A DNA stretch of 64,000 bases from contig CAVWXX010000015.1 in the NCBI GenBank assembly GCA_963759155.1, positions 62,001 to 126,000 of the forward strand. The letters run 5' to 3'. This DNA comes from SZUA-36 sp963759155 (lineage in GTDB: Bacteria; Pseudomonadota; Gammaproteobacteria; Xanthomonadales; SZUA-36). Made by a program: the position numbers and the translations under genes. Positions 44,411-53,410 of the stretch are shown in pieces. Numbering within the stretch: position 1 is the stretch's first letter; every line of letters starts with the position of its first letter. The notes below the pieces were generated by a model, which ran no database searches, was not told the origin of the DNA, and was given only the letters and a program-made list of their open reading frames with translations.

Positions 44411-46381
44411 ATGTATGAACAACGCTCACACTCCGTACTCAATCGCATATTGGAAACACTGAGTCCGGACTTGACCCGACACGACCTGCGCTATTTCCTG
44501 ATTCGATTGGGCGCAAATTTCTATGCAATCCATACATTGTTTGAACGCCTCTATGGTCACCGGGCAGATTTTGATCAGCAACTCCATCATCTTGTAGAAC
44601 GCATGGCATGGAGTTACGTGGCGAGGCCAAATCATTTACGCATCAATGATCGCGCACGGGAAGACGACTACAACTGGTTTCTTTCCCAGGACCTTATCGG
44701 TATGGCGCTTTATACCAATGGGTTTGCCAGCGATCTTCGTGATTTGCAGAAGAAGCTGGATTACTTCGATGAACTGGGTGTTAACCTGGTTCATTTAATG
44801 CCAATTTTGCGCTGCCCTCTGGGTGCCAGCGATGGCGGTTATGCAGTCAGTGATTACCGGGAAATTGATCCACGCATCGGCGACCTCGACGACCTGAATA
44901 GTCTCGTTTCAGAAATGCGCAAACGCAATATTCTGCTGGTGCTGGATGTTGTCGTTAACCACACTTCAAATGAACACGAATGGGCTCAAAGAGCACAAGC
45001 GGGTGAAAAAAAATACCAGGACTACTATTACATGTTCGATAACCGTCGCGTTCCCGACATGTTCGAACAAAACCTCCCCGAAGTATTTCCTGAAAATGCT
45101 CCGGGCAATTTCACCTGGGACAAGACCTGCAAGAAATGGGTGATGACGGTATTCAACAATTACCAGTGGGATCTGAATTTCTCGAACCCTGCTGTCTTTA
45201 TCGAAATGCTCGATATTATTTTGTTTTGGGCCAATCAGGGTGCAGATATCGTGCGTCTGGATGCCGTGGCTTTTTTGTGGAAAAAAATTGGCACGACCTC
45301 CCAAAACGAGAACGAAGCGCATCTCATTTTGCAGTTGATGAAAGATTGTTGCCAGGTGGTTGCGCCAGGTCTCCTGTTCATTGCTGAAGCCATCGTCGCG
45401 CCAAGCGAATTAGTAAAATATTTTGGGGAAGATGCGGTAGTCGCCAAGGAATGTGAAATTGCCTATAACGCGACGACCATGGCTTTACTCTGGGATGCAA
45501 TGGCAACAAAAAATGCAAAATTATTGCGCCAGGGCCTGCTTAGTTTGCCCACCAAACTCGAAGGTGCCACCTGGCTGAACTATGTGCGTTGTCATGATGA
45601 TATCGGTTTTGGTTTTGACGATCATGACATCGCTATTACGGGCTACAATCCGGCAGATCATCGGCGCTTTTTGCTCGACTATTTTATTGGTAATCACCCC
45701 GATTCGGACGCACGCGGCATACCTTTTGCCGAAAACCCGAAAACCGGTGACGCGAGAATCTCTGGTTCGCTGGCATCTCTCATTGGGCTTGAAGAAGCAA
45801 TTGAGCATGCTGATCCGCAACTCATTCAATCGGCTGTTGACCGGATTCTGCTGCTACACGGCATTATTCTGAGCTTTGGCGGTATCCCATTACTGTATTA
45901 CGGCGATGAACTGGGCGTGACCAACGATTTCAGTTACCTGCAAAACCTCGACAAACAAACTGACAATCGCTGGGTCCATCGCCCAATGATCAACTGGCAA
46001 AAGGCGGAGTTGCGCCACACAAAGGGTACCATTGAAAATATGATTTTTTCGGGCATCGCTCATTTAATTCGAATTCGAAAATCATTGCCTGTGCTGGCCG
46101 ATTTTAATAACCGGACACTGTTAAATTTAAGCAATTCAGCCCTCTTTGGTTTTTCCAGGTTTGATGTTAACAATGGCGATGAGTGCGTCGTCGTCCTCGC
46201 CAATTTCAGTGCCAGCCAGCAAGTGCTGGCCGTTGACGAATTAAATGAACATATCGACACAAACCGGGAACAGATCTTCAATGCCATAAATAGTGAAAAA
46301 CCGGTTCGATTCAGAGACCAGCTTGTTCTGCAACCCTATGAGCTTTTGTATTTGACCCGCCACAAAAACGGGCAGGCCTGA
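44411..46381 (+). CDS. ams: Amylosucrase (GH13)
   Basis: Glucosyltransferase that converts sucrose into alpha-1,4-glucan and fructose. Residues to about 90 are the helical N-terminal domain. The barrel follows, with YTNGFASDLRDLQKKLDYFDELGVN, nucleophile Asp in DIVRLDAVAF, acid/base Glu in LFIAEAIVAPSE, and the transition-state Asp in YVRCHDDIGFGF. The 656 residues are close to known amylosucrases (about 640). It is last in the sucrose cluster. The enzyme would store or recycle sucrose carbon as glycogen-like polymer. Confidence 0.92.
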   Translation: MYEQRSHSVLNRILETLSPDLTRHDLRYFLIRLGANFYAIHTLFERLYGHRADFDQQLHHLVERMAWSYVARPNHLRINDRAREDDYNWFLSQDLIGMALYTNGFASDLRDLQKKLDYFDELGVNLVHLMPILRCPLGASDGGYAVSDYREIDPRIGDLDDLNSLVSEMRKRNILLVLDVVVNHTSNEHEWAQRAQAGEKKYQDYYYMFDNRRVPDMFEQNLPEVFPENAPGNFTWDKTCKKWVMTVFNNYQWDLNFSNPAVFIEMLDIILFWANQGADIVRLDAVAFLWKKIGTTSQNENEAHLILQLMKDCCQVVAPGLLFIAEAIVAPSELVKYFGEDAVVAKECEIAYNATTMALLWDAMATKNAKLLRQGLLSLPTKLEGATWLNYVRCHDDIGFGFDDHDIAITGYNPADHRRFLLDYFIGNHPDSDARGIPFAENPKTGDARISGSLASLIGLEEAIEHADPQLIQSAVDRILLLHGIILSFGGIPLLYYGDELGVTNDFSYLQNLDKQTDNRWVHRPMINWQKAELRHTKGTIENMIFSGIAHLIRIRKSLPVLADFNNRTLLNLSNSALFGFSRFDVNNGDECVVVLANFSASQQVLAVDELNEHIDTNREQIFNAINSEKPVRFRDQLVLQPYELLYLTRHKNGQA

Positions 46382-46644
46382 GCACCTCCAACGGGCGTTA
46401 CCTTGTAACGGCGCTTAAGCGAGACGTTCTGCATATCGAAAAGTCGCCGAGGAGTAGTTGCGAGTGATTGCCAAAACGGCAAACGGGATCCAGGCCGCAG
46501 ATCAGTCCCAGACGTTGGCTGAGAAATCCGCAGCTTGGGCTGCGATCCGCCCCGTTTATCTCCTCGGTGCCGGCTGACGTTGGGGTTTCATTAAGCCGTC
46601 GTAGCCGCGTTCTTGCCATGGTTGCGTTATCCAGATGCCGTTAT

Positions 46645-46902
46645 CTAGCCAGTCGCGACTGGCTTGGGCGCCGCCTTTTTCACACGAATTTTATTGCCGC
46701 CCACATTTTTACCGTTTAGGGCCTTCATAGCCGCCCTGGATTCACCCGGGCCAGACATCTCAACAAAGCCAAAGCCCTTGGAACCTCCGGCCTTCTTATC
46801 GATGACCAAGGTACAGGATTGGACTTTTCCATGCGCCTCGAACAAAGCGCGGAGTTCCGCTTCTGTGGTCGTGCGGGCAAGATTGCGTATTAGTAATTTC
46901 AT
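46645..46902 (-). CDS. RRM-domain RNA-binding protein
   Basis: Small single RNA recognition motif protein (85 residues), similar to bacterial cold-adaptation RNA-binding proteins. RNP2 is LLIRNLAR at residue 3 and RNP1 is KGFGFVEM near residue 44. The C-terminus is a short basic tail (KIRVKKAAPKPVATG). The start is ATG 46902. It is divergent from rlmF. The 263 bases between it and amylosucrase hold no gene I can support. Confidence 0.92.
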   Translation of the reverse strand: MKLLIRNLARTTTEAELRALFEAHGKVQSCTLVIDKKAGGSKGFGFVEMSGPGESRAAMKALNGKNVGGNKIRVKKAAPKPVATG

Positions 46903-46995
46903 GCGGATACCGTGATTTGGATGGGAGAATTCACTGGGTGTAAAGAATAATTGCAGGTAACATTAACAGCTAATGTGCATCTCAGCTAACAATCC

Positions 46996-47946
46996 TTGCT
47001 GCATGGCACTGTCTTTGTGAAGTCCAGGTCTCCATCGCTCCATCCAAGGAACCCGCACCAGGGCCGCTATGACCTGGAGGCGCTGTGCATATCCTGTCCG
47101 GCATTAAGACCCTACCTGAAGAGTAATCCAAAGGGCGAAACGACCATCGACTTCAGCGATAGCAAGGCCGTTTTACATTTGAACAAAGCACTATTGGCTC
47201 ACTATTATGATATTGCCAATTGGCAGATCCCTGAGGGTTACCTGTGCCCACCGATTCCCGGACGGGCAGATTACATTCATTACATCGCAGACCTTTTGAC
47301 CTCTGCAAAGCACCCCGAAGCACCCACCGGAAGAAATATCCAGGTGCTCGACATTGGCACCGGCGCGAACTGTATCTACCCCATTATCGGCAGCCAGAGC
47401 TATGGCTGGAAGTTTGTGGCCACGGATATCGACCCGGTAGCAGTAAAAGTGGCAGAGGTGATCGTGCAATCCAACCCAGGCCTGCGAAAACTGATTAAAC
47501 TGCGGCTACAAGCGGATCCGGACGCGATATTCAAAGGAATAATCAAACCCTCGGACCGTTTTGAACTAACCATGTGTAACCCACCCTTTCACGCTTCGCT
47601 TGCTGAGGCCAAGGCTGCCAACCGGCGTAAAAGGAACAACCTCAACCAGGGCAAAGCGGCTCGCGGTGATAAGCCCTTGAACTTTGGCGGCCAGAACGCC
47701 GAACTCTGGTGTGCGGGTGGCGAGATTGGTTTCCTGACCAGGATGGCGAAAGAGAGTGTCGATTATTCCCGGCAGGTTTACTACTTCACCAGCCTGGTCT
47801 CCAAGCGGGAAAATGTTTCACCAATCAAGAAACTGTTATCCCGACTGGGCGCGCAAAAAATTGACGTGATCAACATGAGCCAGGGACAGAAGGTGAGCAG
47901 ATTACTGGTATGGAGCTTTTTCAAGGGTCATTTTAATCCCCAGTGA
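46996..47946 (+). CDS. rlmF: 23S rRNA (adenine(1618)-N6)-methyltransferase RlmF
   Basis: SAM-dependent methylation of A1618 of 23S rRNA. Family features are LHPRNPHQGRYDL near the N-terminus, KALLAHYYDIANWQIPEGYLCP, the SAM loop VLDIGTGANCIYP, the catalytic CNPPFH, and LNFGGQNAELWCAGGE. The start is uncertain: TTG 46996 is the longest, GTG 47017 (MKSRSPSLHPRN) fits E. coli RlmF better; neither has a clear ribosome site. Confidence 0.93.
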   Translation: MLHGTVFVKSRSPSLHPRNPHQGRYDLEALCISCPALRPYLKSNPKGETTIDFSDSKAVLHLNKALLAHYYDIANWQIPEGYLCPPIPGRADYIHYIADLLTSAKHPEAPTGRNIQVLDIGTGANCIYPIIGSQSYGWKFVATDIDPVAVKVAEVIVQSNPGLRKLIKLRLQADPDAIFKGIIKPSDRFELTMCNPPFHASLAEAKAANRRKRNNLNQGKAARGDKPLNFGGQNAELWCAGGEIGFLTRMAKESVDYSRQVYYFTSLVSKRENVSPIKKLLSRLGAQKIDVINMSQGQKVSRLLVWSFFKGHFNPQ

Positions 47947-48027
47947 AGGCACATGGGAACGTTGGTTGGCGATAGAGTGGCTGATGGTCTCGGATTTGCC
48001 GGAGTCCCTTAATATCGTCAGGAAAAA

Positions 48028-48963
48028 CTACAACTGGATAAACTTGATCAACAGGTAAAGCAGGTAAAGCGCCAGTACGATGCCCGCTTCTTTTTTCTGC
48101 AAGCCGCGTACTCGAACAAATAATGCCAGAGTGACTACCGTCAGCAAAAATATGAATGGCAGGTCGAAGAGTAGAAACGCCCGGTCGAACAACAGGGGTG
48201 ATATGACAGCAGTGACGCCGATCGGCAACAGGGTGTCGAGGATGTTACTGCCAATGATGTTACCAACCGACAGTTTCGCCTTGCCTTTCATAATGGCGGA
48301 AACCGAGATGGAAAGTTCCGGCAGGCTGGATCCAAGACCAATAATGACAATCGATATGAACGCTTCGTTGATGTGAAGCCGGTTGGCCAGTGTAAGCACC
48401 GACTCCACGGTCAGCTCTGAACTTCCCATGACCACGATAAGCCCGACAACCAACAAGACCCAGGGGCTGATCCGGTTTTCAGCGATTACCTTCCGCTGAT
48501 CGGTATGCGCCCTTTCCCCCCGCAGCAGCGCAAACATGTAAACCACATACATGGTGATGAGCATCAAACCCTCGGTGCGACTAATGGTGCCGTCAAGGGC
48601 CGTCAGGAACAGGCAAATATTGGCTCCCAACAAAACCGCACCGTGCCGGAAGATATAGCGACGTGGCAGCACCAGGTAACCAAGCAGGCCCGTGACACCC
48701 AGCACGAAACCGATCTGCCCGATGATGCTGCCGATGGTTGTGCCCACCACCACCCCGGACGCGTTCCCGCCCAGGTTGTTTTTGATGCCGGCATCGACGG
48801 CAATCGCCAGTTCAGGTAAATCGCTGCCGATGGACAGAATAACAGCACCGACGAGAAACTCCGAGAGCGACAGCCTTTTGGCAATACTCAGGGCGCCGCT
48901 AATCGTCAGCTCGGTGCCAATCCATAAACCAAGCAAACCGGTAATGAGTAAAAGGAATTCCAA
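48028..48963 (-). CDS. Na+/Ca2+ exchanger family membrane protein (YrbG-like)
   Basis: CaCA-superfamily cation antiporter of the inner membrane with about ten hydrophobic helices in two inverted halves. The two alpha repeats, which form the ion site, are ILSIGSDLPELAIAVDAG near residue 43 and IIGLGSSLPELSISVSA near residue 200, each with the acidic residue in PE. Length 311 residues is typical for prokaryotic members. The ion coupled to sodium or protons cannot be told from sequence. It is divergent from the hydrolase gene at 49086. Confidence 0.92.
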   Translation of the reverse strand: MEFLLLITGLLGLWIGTELTISGALSIAKRLSLSEFLVGAVILSIGSDLPELAIAVDAGIKNNLGGNASGVVVGTTIGSIIGQIGFVLGVTGLLGYLVLPRRYIFRHGAVLLGANICLFLTALDGTISRTEGLMLITMYVVYMFALLRGERAHTDQRKVIAENRISPWVLLVVGLIVVMGSSELTVESVLTLANRLHINEAFISIVIIGLGSSLPELSISVSAIMKGKAKLSVGNIIGSNILDTLLPIGVTAVISPLLFDRAFLLFDLPFIFLLTVVTLALFVRVRGLQKKEAGIVLALYLLYLLIKFIQL

Positions 48964-49085
48964 TATCCCGGCCTTTTTACAGGGGCTTCATGATTATTAT
49001 ATGCCGATGTCAAACACGACGAAATAATCGATGAGCATTCTCCCGGTTCTCACACATTTGGGACTCGTGGTACCCTGCGGTCAAG

Positions 49086-51089
49086 ATGAACAAGAAGATC
49101 AAAGAAATCCATCATGATGTCATTCCATTAGCGGATGGCGCCCGTTTGGCATACCGCGCCTGGCTGCCTGTTGACGCCACCCGGCAACCGGTTCCCGCGA
49201 TACTGGAGTACCTGCCCTATCGCAAGAATGACGGAACCATTGTCCGTGACGAAATCACCATGCCGGCGACCGCCCAACAGGGCTATGCCTGTATACGGGT
49301 CGATATCAGGGGCACGGGTGAATCCGATGGACTGTTTGACGACGAATACAGCGAGCAGGAGCTTTCAGATGCCGAGCAGGTGATCGACTGGATCAGCAGG
49401 CAAGCATGGTGTGATGGCAGCGTCGGCATGGTTGGAATCTCATGGGGCGGGTTCAATTCACTACAACTGGCCTACCGCCAACCGCCCGCACTCAAGGCCA
49501 TTATCACCATCTGCTCCACGGACGACCGCTTCAACGAAGACATCCATTTTGCCGGTGGTTGCCTGTTGAATGACAACCTCGACTGGGCGGCATTCTTCTG
49601 GTCGTACGCTCAGGCCCGCTGCCCCGACCCCCGCCTGATGGGTGACGACTGGCAAGCGCAGTGGTTGAAGCGTCTTGAGAACATGCCGTTTTTGCCACGC
49701 AAGTGGCTGGCGGAACAAACCAAGAGCGATTACTGGAAACACGGTTCCGTCAGCGAAGATTACGGCCGGATCAGGGTTCCGGTATATGCCATGGGTGGCT
49801 GGGCAGATGCTTACCGAAACACGGTCTTTCGCCTTGTTGAAAACCTCTCTTCTCCCTGCAAGGGATTGATTGGCCCGTGGGCCCATGTTTATCCAAACAT
49901 CGCTTATCCGAACCCGAAAATCGACTATGTGAAAGAGTCGGTTCGCTGGTGGGACCGGTGGCTGAAAGGCATTGATAACGGCATCATGAACGAGCCGAAA
50001 CTGCAGTATTACCTGATGGATTCGGTAAAACCCGCCGTTGATTACACGCACCGCGAGGGCTGTTGGCAAAGCGAGACCAGTTGGCCTTCCCCGTCGATTA
50101 GGCAACGGCAGTATTTTCTTCATCCCGACGCATTGTCATCAGACCGCAACATAAAGCCATACACCGTGAAGGTTTGTTCAGCGGAATCCACCGGCAAAAT
50201 GGCTGGGAAACTGATGGTAGGAATCGGCTACAGCAGCGAATTCGCCGACGATCAACAGGCAGATGATGACCAATCCTGCACATTCGACACGCCGCCGCTT
50301 GAAAAGGCGCTTCCCATTGTTGGTCAGCCAAAAGCCCATTTATACCTTTCAGCTGATAAAGCCCTGGCCAATATTGCAGTACGGCTATGTGATGTGCACC
50401 CGACGGGGGAAAGCACCCTGATCACCTATGGCGTTCTTAACCTGGCACATCGAGATTCGAATGAAACCCCCGAACCCCTGGCACCCGGATATTTTTATCG
50501 GGTCGAGATCCCGCTTAACCATATTGCGTATCGGCTACCCGCCGGTCACCGGCTGAGGCTATCAATATCCAATGCCTATTGGCCATTGATATGGCCTTCA
50601 CCCTATCGGGACACTTTGACGCTGCAACTGGCCGAAAGCCGCTTGAGTCTGCCCTGTTCAACATCACTGGAGATAAACAAGAATCCCGCCCTGGCTGAGT
50701 TTGATCCAAAAGCGCTATCCGCAACCAGGGTACTGCGGAGCGGGCGTACGCAAAAAACCATCAAGGAAGATCCTGAAACCGGTATTGTAGAAACCAGCAT
50801 CAAAACAGATTACGGACACTTATGGCACCGTTCATGTGATACTGAAGTTGATTTCACCATCGATCAGCGATTGAGCATTCATCCTGACGACCCGAATTCA
50901 GCCAGATCAGAAACAGCCCTGAAGGTAAAAATGACACAGGGCAAAACAAAAACTGCACTAAATAGCCACTATGAAATGACTTCGTCACAGCAGCACTATT
51001 TTGTCCGGGCCACCTGGCAGGCATGGGCTGACGATGAGTGTATTTTTGAGAGAAAATTCGACGAGAAAATAGAGCGAAAGCTGATCTGA
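49086..51089 (+). CDS. CocE/NonD family alpha/beta hydrolase (X-Pro dipeptidyl-peptidase type)
   Basis: Serine hydrolase of the CocE/NonD group, which includes cocaine esterase and amidases or peptidases. The oxyanion region is YLPYRKNDG, followed by DIRGTGESDG. The nucleophile is Ser119 in VGISWGG. The likely Asp lies in MGGWADAYRN and the His in GPWAH. The second half is the beta-jelly-roll domain typical of the family. No signal peptide is seen, so it acts in the cytosol. The BCCT transporter starts 21 bases downstream, so the transported compound or an ester or amide of it may be the substrate. Confidence 0.88.
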   Translation: MNKKIKEIHHDVIPLADGARLAYRAWLPVDATRQPVPAILEYLPYRKNDGTIVRDEITMPATAQQGYACIRVDIRGTGESDGLFDDEYSEQELSDAEQVIDWISRQAWCDGSVGMVGISWGGFNSLQLAYRQPPALKAIITICSTDDRFNEDIHFAGGCLLNDNLDWAAFFWSYAQARCPDPRLMGDDWQAQWLKRLENMPFLPRKWLAEQTKSDYWKHGSVSEDYGRIRVPVYAMGGWADAYRNTVFRLVENLSSPCKGLIGPWAHVYPNIAYPNPKIDYVKESVRWWDRWLKGIDNGIMNEPKLQYYLMDSVKPAVDYTHREGCWQSETSWPSPSIRQRQYFLHPDALSSDRNIKPYTVKVCSAESTGKMAGKLMVGIGYSSEFADDQQADDDQSCTFDTPPLEKALPIVGQPKAHLYLSADKALANIAVRLCDVHPTGESTLITYGVLNLAHRDSNETPEPLAPGYFYRVEIPLNHIAYRLPAGHRLRLSISNAYWPLIWPSPYRDTLTLQLAESRLSLPCSTSLEINKNPALAEFDPKALSATRVLRSGRTQKTIKEDPETGIVETSIKTDYGHLWHRSCDTEVDFTIDQRLSIHPDDPNSARSETALKVKMTQGKTKTALNSHYEMTSSQQHYFVRATWQAWADDECIFERKFDEKIERKLI

Positions 51090-51110
51090 ACAACAAGAAA
51101 GAGAACGTCT

Positions 51111-52631
51111 ATGTTTGACAAAATCAGGCCCTTGGTTTTCTGGCCCTCATTCCTCATTCTGATGGCCGCAGTGGTCATGAGCTTTATTGACCTGGACGGA
51201 TTTCTTAGGGTCACCCAGTCTCTCAATGCGACACTGCTGGACCGCTTCTCCTGGTTTTTCAGCCTGGGTAGCTTTTACCTGCTCATGCTGGTCGTGGTCG
51301 TATATTTTTCCCCGCTGGGAAAAGTCAGAATCGGTGGTAAGGCAGCCAGTCCCCTGCTATCCAAAACCCGTTGGTTTTCAATCACGCTTTGCACCACCCT
51401 CGCCGTCGGTGTTTTGTTCTGGACCACTGCAGAGCCGATTTATCACCTGAATTTCCCACCGGAATCCTGGGGTCTGGTACCGGGTTCGGTTGATGCGGCA
51501 AAATTTTCCCTGTCGGCCATGATATTGCACTGGTCGTTCACGCCTTATGCCATCTATGCCGTGCCCTCACTGGTCTTTGCCCTGGCTTTTTATAATATGA
51601 GGCTTCCATTTTCCATCGGCAGTTCTCTGCAACCGGTCTTTGGTAACCATGTGCTGGGTAAAAACGGTCAGATAATCGATACGGTTGCCCTTTACGCACT
51701 GGTTGCGGGTATGGCGTCTTCGCTTGGAACCGGCGCTATTACCCTGGTCGGAGGCATTGGCGAGTTCACGGATATCACCACATCACCCTTGACCCTGGGT
51801 GTAGCGGTCGGCCTGATTGTCGCCACCTTTGTGGCCTCCGCTGCCAGTGGCCTGCACCACGGAATCGCCAGGCTGTCGGCGGTGAACGCTTACCTGTTGC
51901 TGTTTCTGGGGTTGTTTGTTTTTCTTTTCGGGCCAACCATCTACATCTTGTCTTTTGGCACCCAGGGGCTTGGTTCGTATCTTGGTAATTTCTTTGAACT
52001 CAGCTTATTCACCGGAGCCGCTTCAGGTGACGACTGGCCGCAAAAGTGGAGTGTGTTCAACTGGTCCATCTGGTTTGCCTGGGCCCCCATCGCCGCCCTG
52101 TTCCTCGGAAAAATTGGCCGTGGCTATACCGTTCGGGAATTTATTCAAATCAACCTGGTTTACCCCGCCCTGTTCGCCATTGTCTGGATCTCGATTTTCT
52201 CAGGTACAGCCATTCATATTGATATGACCCAGGCGGGCATACTGAATTCAACACTAAGCTCATCAGGGCCCGAAAAACTGCTCTATTTTGTGTTCAACCA
52301 ATTGCCGCTAAGTACCGTGATGACCGCCGTTTTAATATTCGTTGCGTTTATATCCTATGTCACCGCAGCAGATTCAAATACGGATGCGATCGGTAATCTG
52401 TGCACGACGGGCTTTAATGCCGATTCTGAAGAGAAGGCCGGGCTGGGAGTCAAGGTGTTGTGGGGTAGCATTATCGGTATCGTTTCCTGGACCATGGTGA
52501 GTTTTGTTGGCATCGACGGTATCAAGATGCTTTCCAATCTCGGCGGCCTGCCGGCAGCCATTATCATCCTGGCAACCAGCCTGACGCTGTGTAAATGGCT
52601 GCGAAACCCTGATCTGCTAAATCATGACTAG
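51111..52631 (+). CDS. BCCT-family betaine/carnitine/choline transporter
   Basis: Secondary transporter with 12 predicted membrane helices (506 residues). The BCCT signature region is seen in GVLFWTTAEPIYHLNFPP and, with substrate-site tryptophans, in FNWSIWFAWAPIAALFLGKIGRGYTVREFI. A glycine-rich helix GMASSLGTGAITLVGG matches the sodium and substrate site region of BetP/CaiT. The substrate cannot be fixed from sequence. It may contribute to osmoprotection alongside sucrose. A 42-bp copy of its 3' region reappears at 57492-57533 in the ssrA-linked island. Confidence 0.93.
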   Translation: MFDKIRPLVFWPSFLILMAAVVMSFIDLDGFLRVTQSLNATLLDRFSWFFSLGSFYLLMLVVVVYFSPLGKVRIGGKAASPLLSKTRWFSITLCTTLAVGVLFWTTAEPIYHLNFPPESWGLVPGSVDAAKFSLSAMILHWSFTPYAIYAVPSLVFALAFYNMRLPFSIGSSLQPVFGNHVLGKNGQIIDTVALYALVAGMASSLGTGAITLVGGIGEFTDITTSPLTLGVAVGLIVATFVASAASGLHHGIARLSAVNAYLLLFLGLFVFLFGPTIYILSFGTQGLGSYLGNFFELSLFTGAASGDDWPQKWSVFNWSIWFAWAPIAALFLGKIGRGYTVREFIQINLVYPALFAIVWISIFSGTAIHIDMTQAGILNSTLSSSGPEKLLYFVFNQLPLSTVMTAVLIFVAFISYVTAADSNTDAIGNLCTTGFNADSEEKAGLGVKVLWGSIIGIVSWTMVSFVGIDGIKMLSNLGGLPAAIIILATSLTLCKWLRNPDLLNHD

Positions 52632-52807
52632 CCATGACCTCTTTATTCCAATACTCACATTTATTAAAGACACCCGGGAACCAAATCGGTAGAATAGCGT
52701 CCGATAGATAGACTTAGGGGGCGACCTGGCTTCGACGTGGGTAGTGAAACTCTAGGTGCATGCCGAGCTGCAAACAACTCGTTAAACTGACTGCAAAACT
52801 TTTAGTT

Positions 52808-52840
52808 GCCAACGACGACAACTACGCACTAGCAGCTTAA
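52808..52840 (+). other. tmRNA proteolysis-tag reading frame
   Basis: Resume codon GCC at 52808, then AAC GAC GAC AAC TAC GCA CTA GCA GCT and TAA. The encoded ANDDNYALAA is close to tags of Pseudomonas and other gammaproteobacteria and ends with the LAA degradation signal for ClpXP. Confidence 0.97.
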
Positions 52841-53062
52841 AAACCTAGCTTAGTGCCTTCCGCCCGAAGCGTGCCCGTACGCGTCGGAGCCCGGGAGTCA
52901 CCCTAAACGGGATCGCGGCTAAGCACGCCTGGTGTGGATCCGTTAAAACTTATCCAGGATCGTTGATTGTTTTCCCTGCCGACCGGGTAGCCTTCAACTA
53001 AATTAATAGGACGGATAAGCATGTAGAGCCGAAAGCTGATCACTTGCGGACGCGGGTTCGAT

Positions 53063-53345
53063 CAACATGGGTCGCCTTTACCAGTAATGGTAAAGTGAAA
53101 ACGGAGCTCACATCGGTGAAACCTAAAGCAGGCAACTGTTAAGGCAATACCGAGGGGTAGGAAGGAGGCTAACTCCAGGCCTGCCCTGTAGAGACTCATA
53201 GACTGGCTGATCTCAAATCGTAGTTTATTTGGGAGGAGCCAATACTAGGATTCAAGGCATTATTAAGCCGCGAATAACACGCTCCGCATCCTGGCAACAG
53301 GATGAAGGTATAGTCCAGCCCTTTTCGAAAGATAAGGATAAGCTG
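53063..53345 (+). mobile_element. Group I intron in the tmRNA T-loop (283 nt, no ORF)
   Basis: Exon 1 ends in U (53062) and the intron ends in G (53345), the group I rule. P1 can form from exon CGAU and intron GUCG (53071-53074) with the required U-G pair at the splice site. Core elements in order: a P/Q-like stretch around 53117-53155, an R-like element GAGACTCATAGACTGG near 53191, a perfect P8 hairpin CATCCTG-GCAA-CAGGATG (53287-53304), an S-like GGTATAGTCC (53307-53316) pairing GACU/AGUC as P7, and a P9 hairpin CTTT-TCG-AAAG. Exact removal restores a perfect T-arm. Self-splicing is inferred, not shown. Confidence 0.92.
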
Positions 53346-53361
53346 TCCCGCCGCCTCCACC
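53287..53361 (+). repeat. 75-bp direct repeat, copy 1 (intron 3' half plus ssrA exon 2)
   Basis: Runs from the P8 hairpin of the intron through nearly the whole second exon (all but the final A of CCA). An exact second copy lies at 57522-57596 in the same direction, 4235 bp downstream. The pair brackets the endonuclease gene, regulator, secreted protein and glutamate synthase remnant. Confidence 0.97.
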
Positions 53362-53368
53362 AATCTGT

Positions 53369-53397
53369 TACCCCGGCATCTGCCGGGGTACATTTTT
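53369..53397 (+). terminator. Intrinsic terminator of ssrA
   Basis: TACCCCGGCA and TGCCGGGGTA form a near-perfect stem followed by CATTTTT, starting seven bases after the tmRNA CCA end. This places the end of the ssrA transcription unit before the endonuclease gene. Confidence 0.93.
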
Positions 53398-53410
53398 GGC
53401 TATCTTTACG

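Larger units (their letters stand above)
52717..53362 (+). ncRNA. ssrA: Transfer-messenger RNA, interrupted by a group I intron
   Basis: tmRNA rescues stalled ribosomes and tags the unfinished protein. Exon 1 (52717-53062) starts GGGGGCG and holds the conserved CTTCGACG D-loop-like region and a tag frame encoding ANDDNYALAA. It stops inside the T-loop after TTCGAT. Exon 2 (53346-53362) reads TCCCGCCGCCTCCACCA. Joined, they give a T-stem GCGGG/CCCGC with loop TTCGATT, a seven-pair acceptor GGGGGCG/CGCCTCC (one G-U), discriminator A and an encoded CCA. A TAGAAT minus-10-like box lies at 52690. SmpB is encoded at 31554. Confidence 0.96.

Noticed and set aside
46398..46619. 73-codon minus-strand frame between amylosucrase and the RRM gene
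   Set aside because: Low-complexity composition and no supporting signal.
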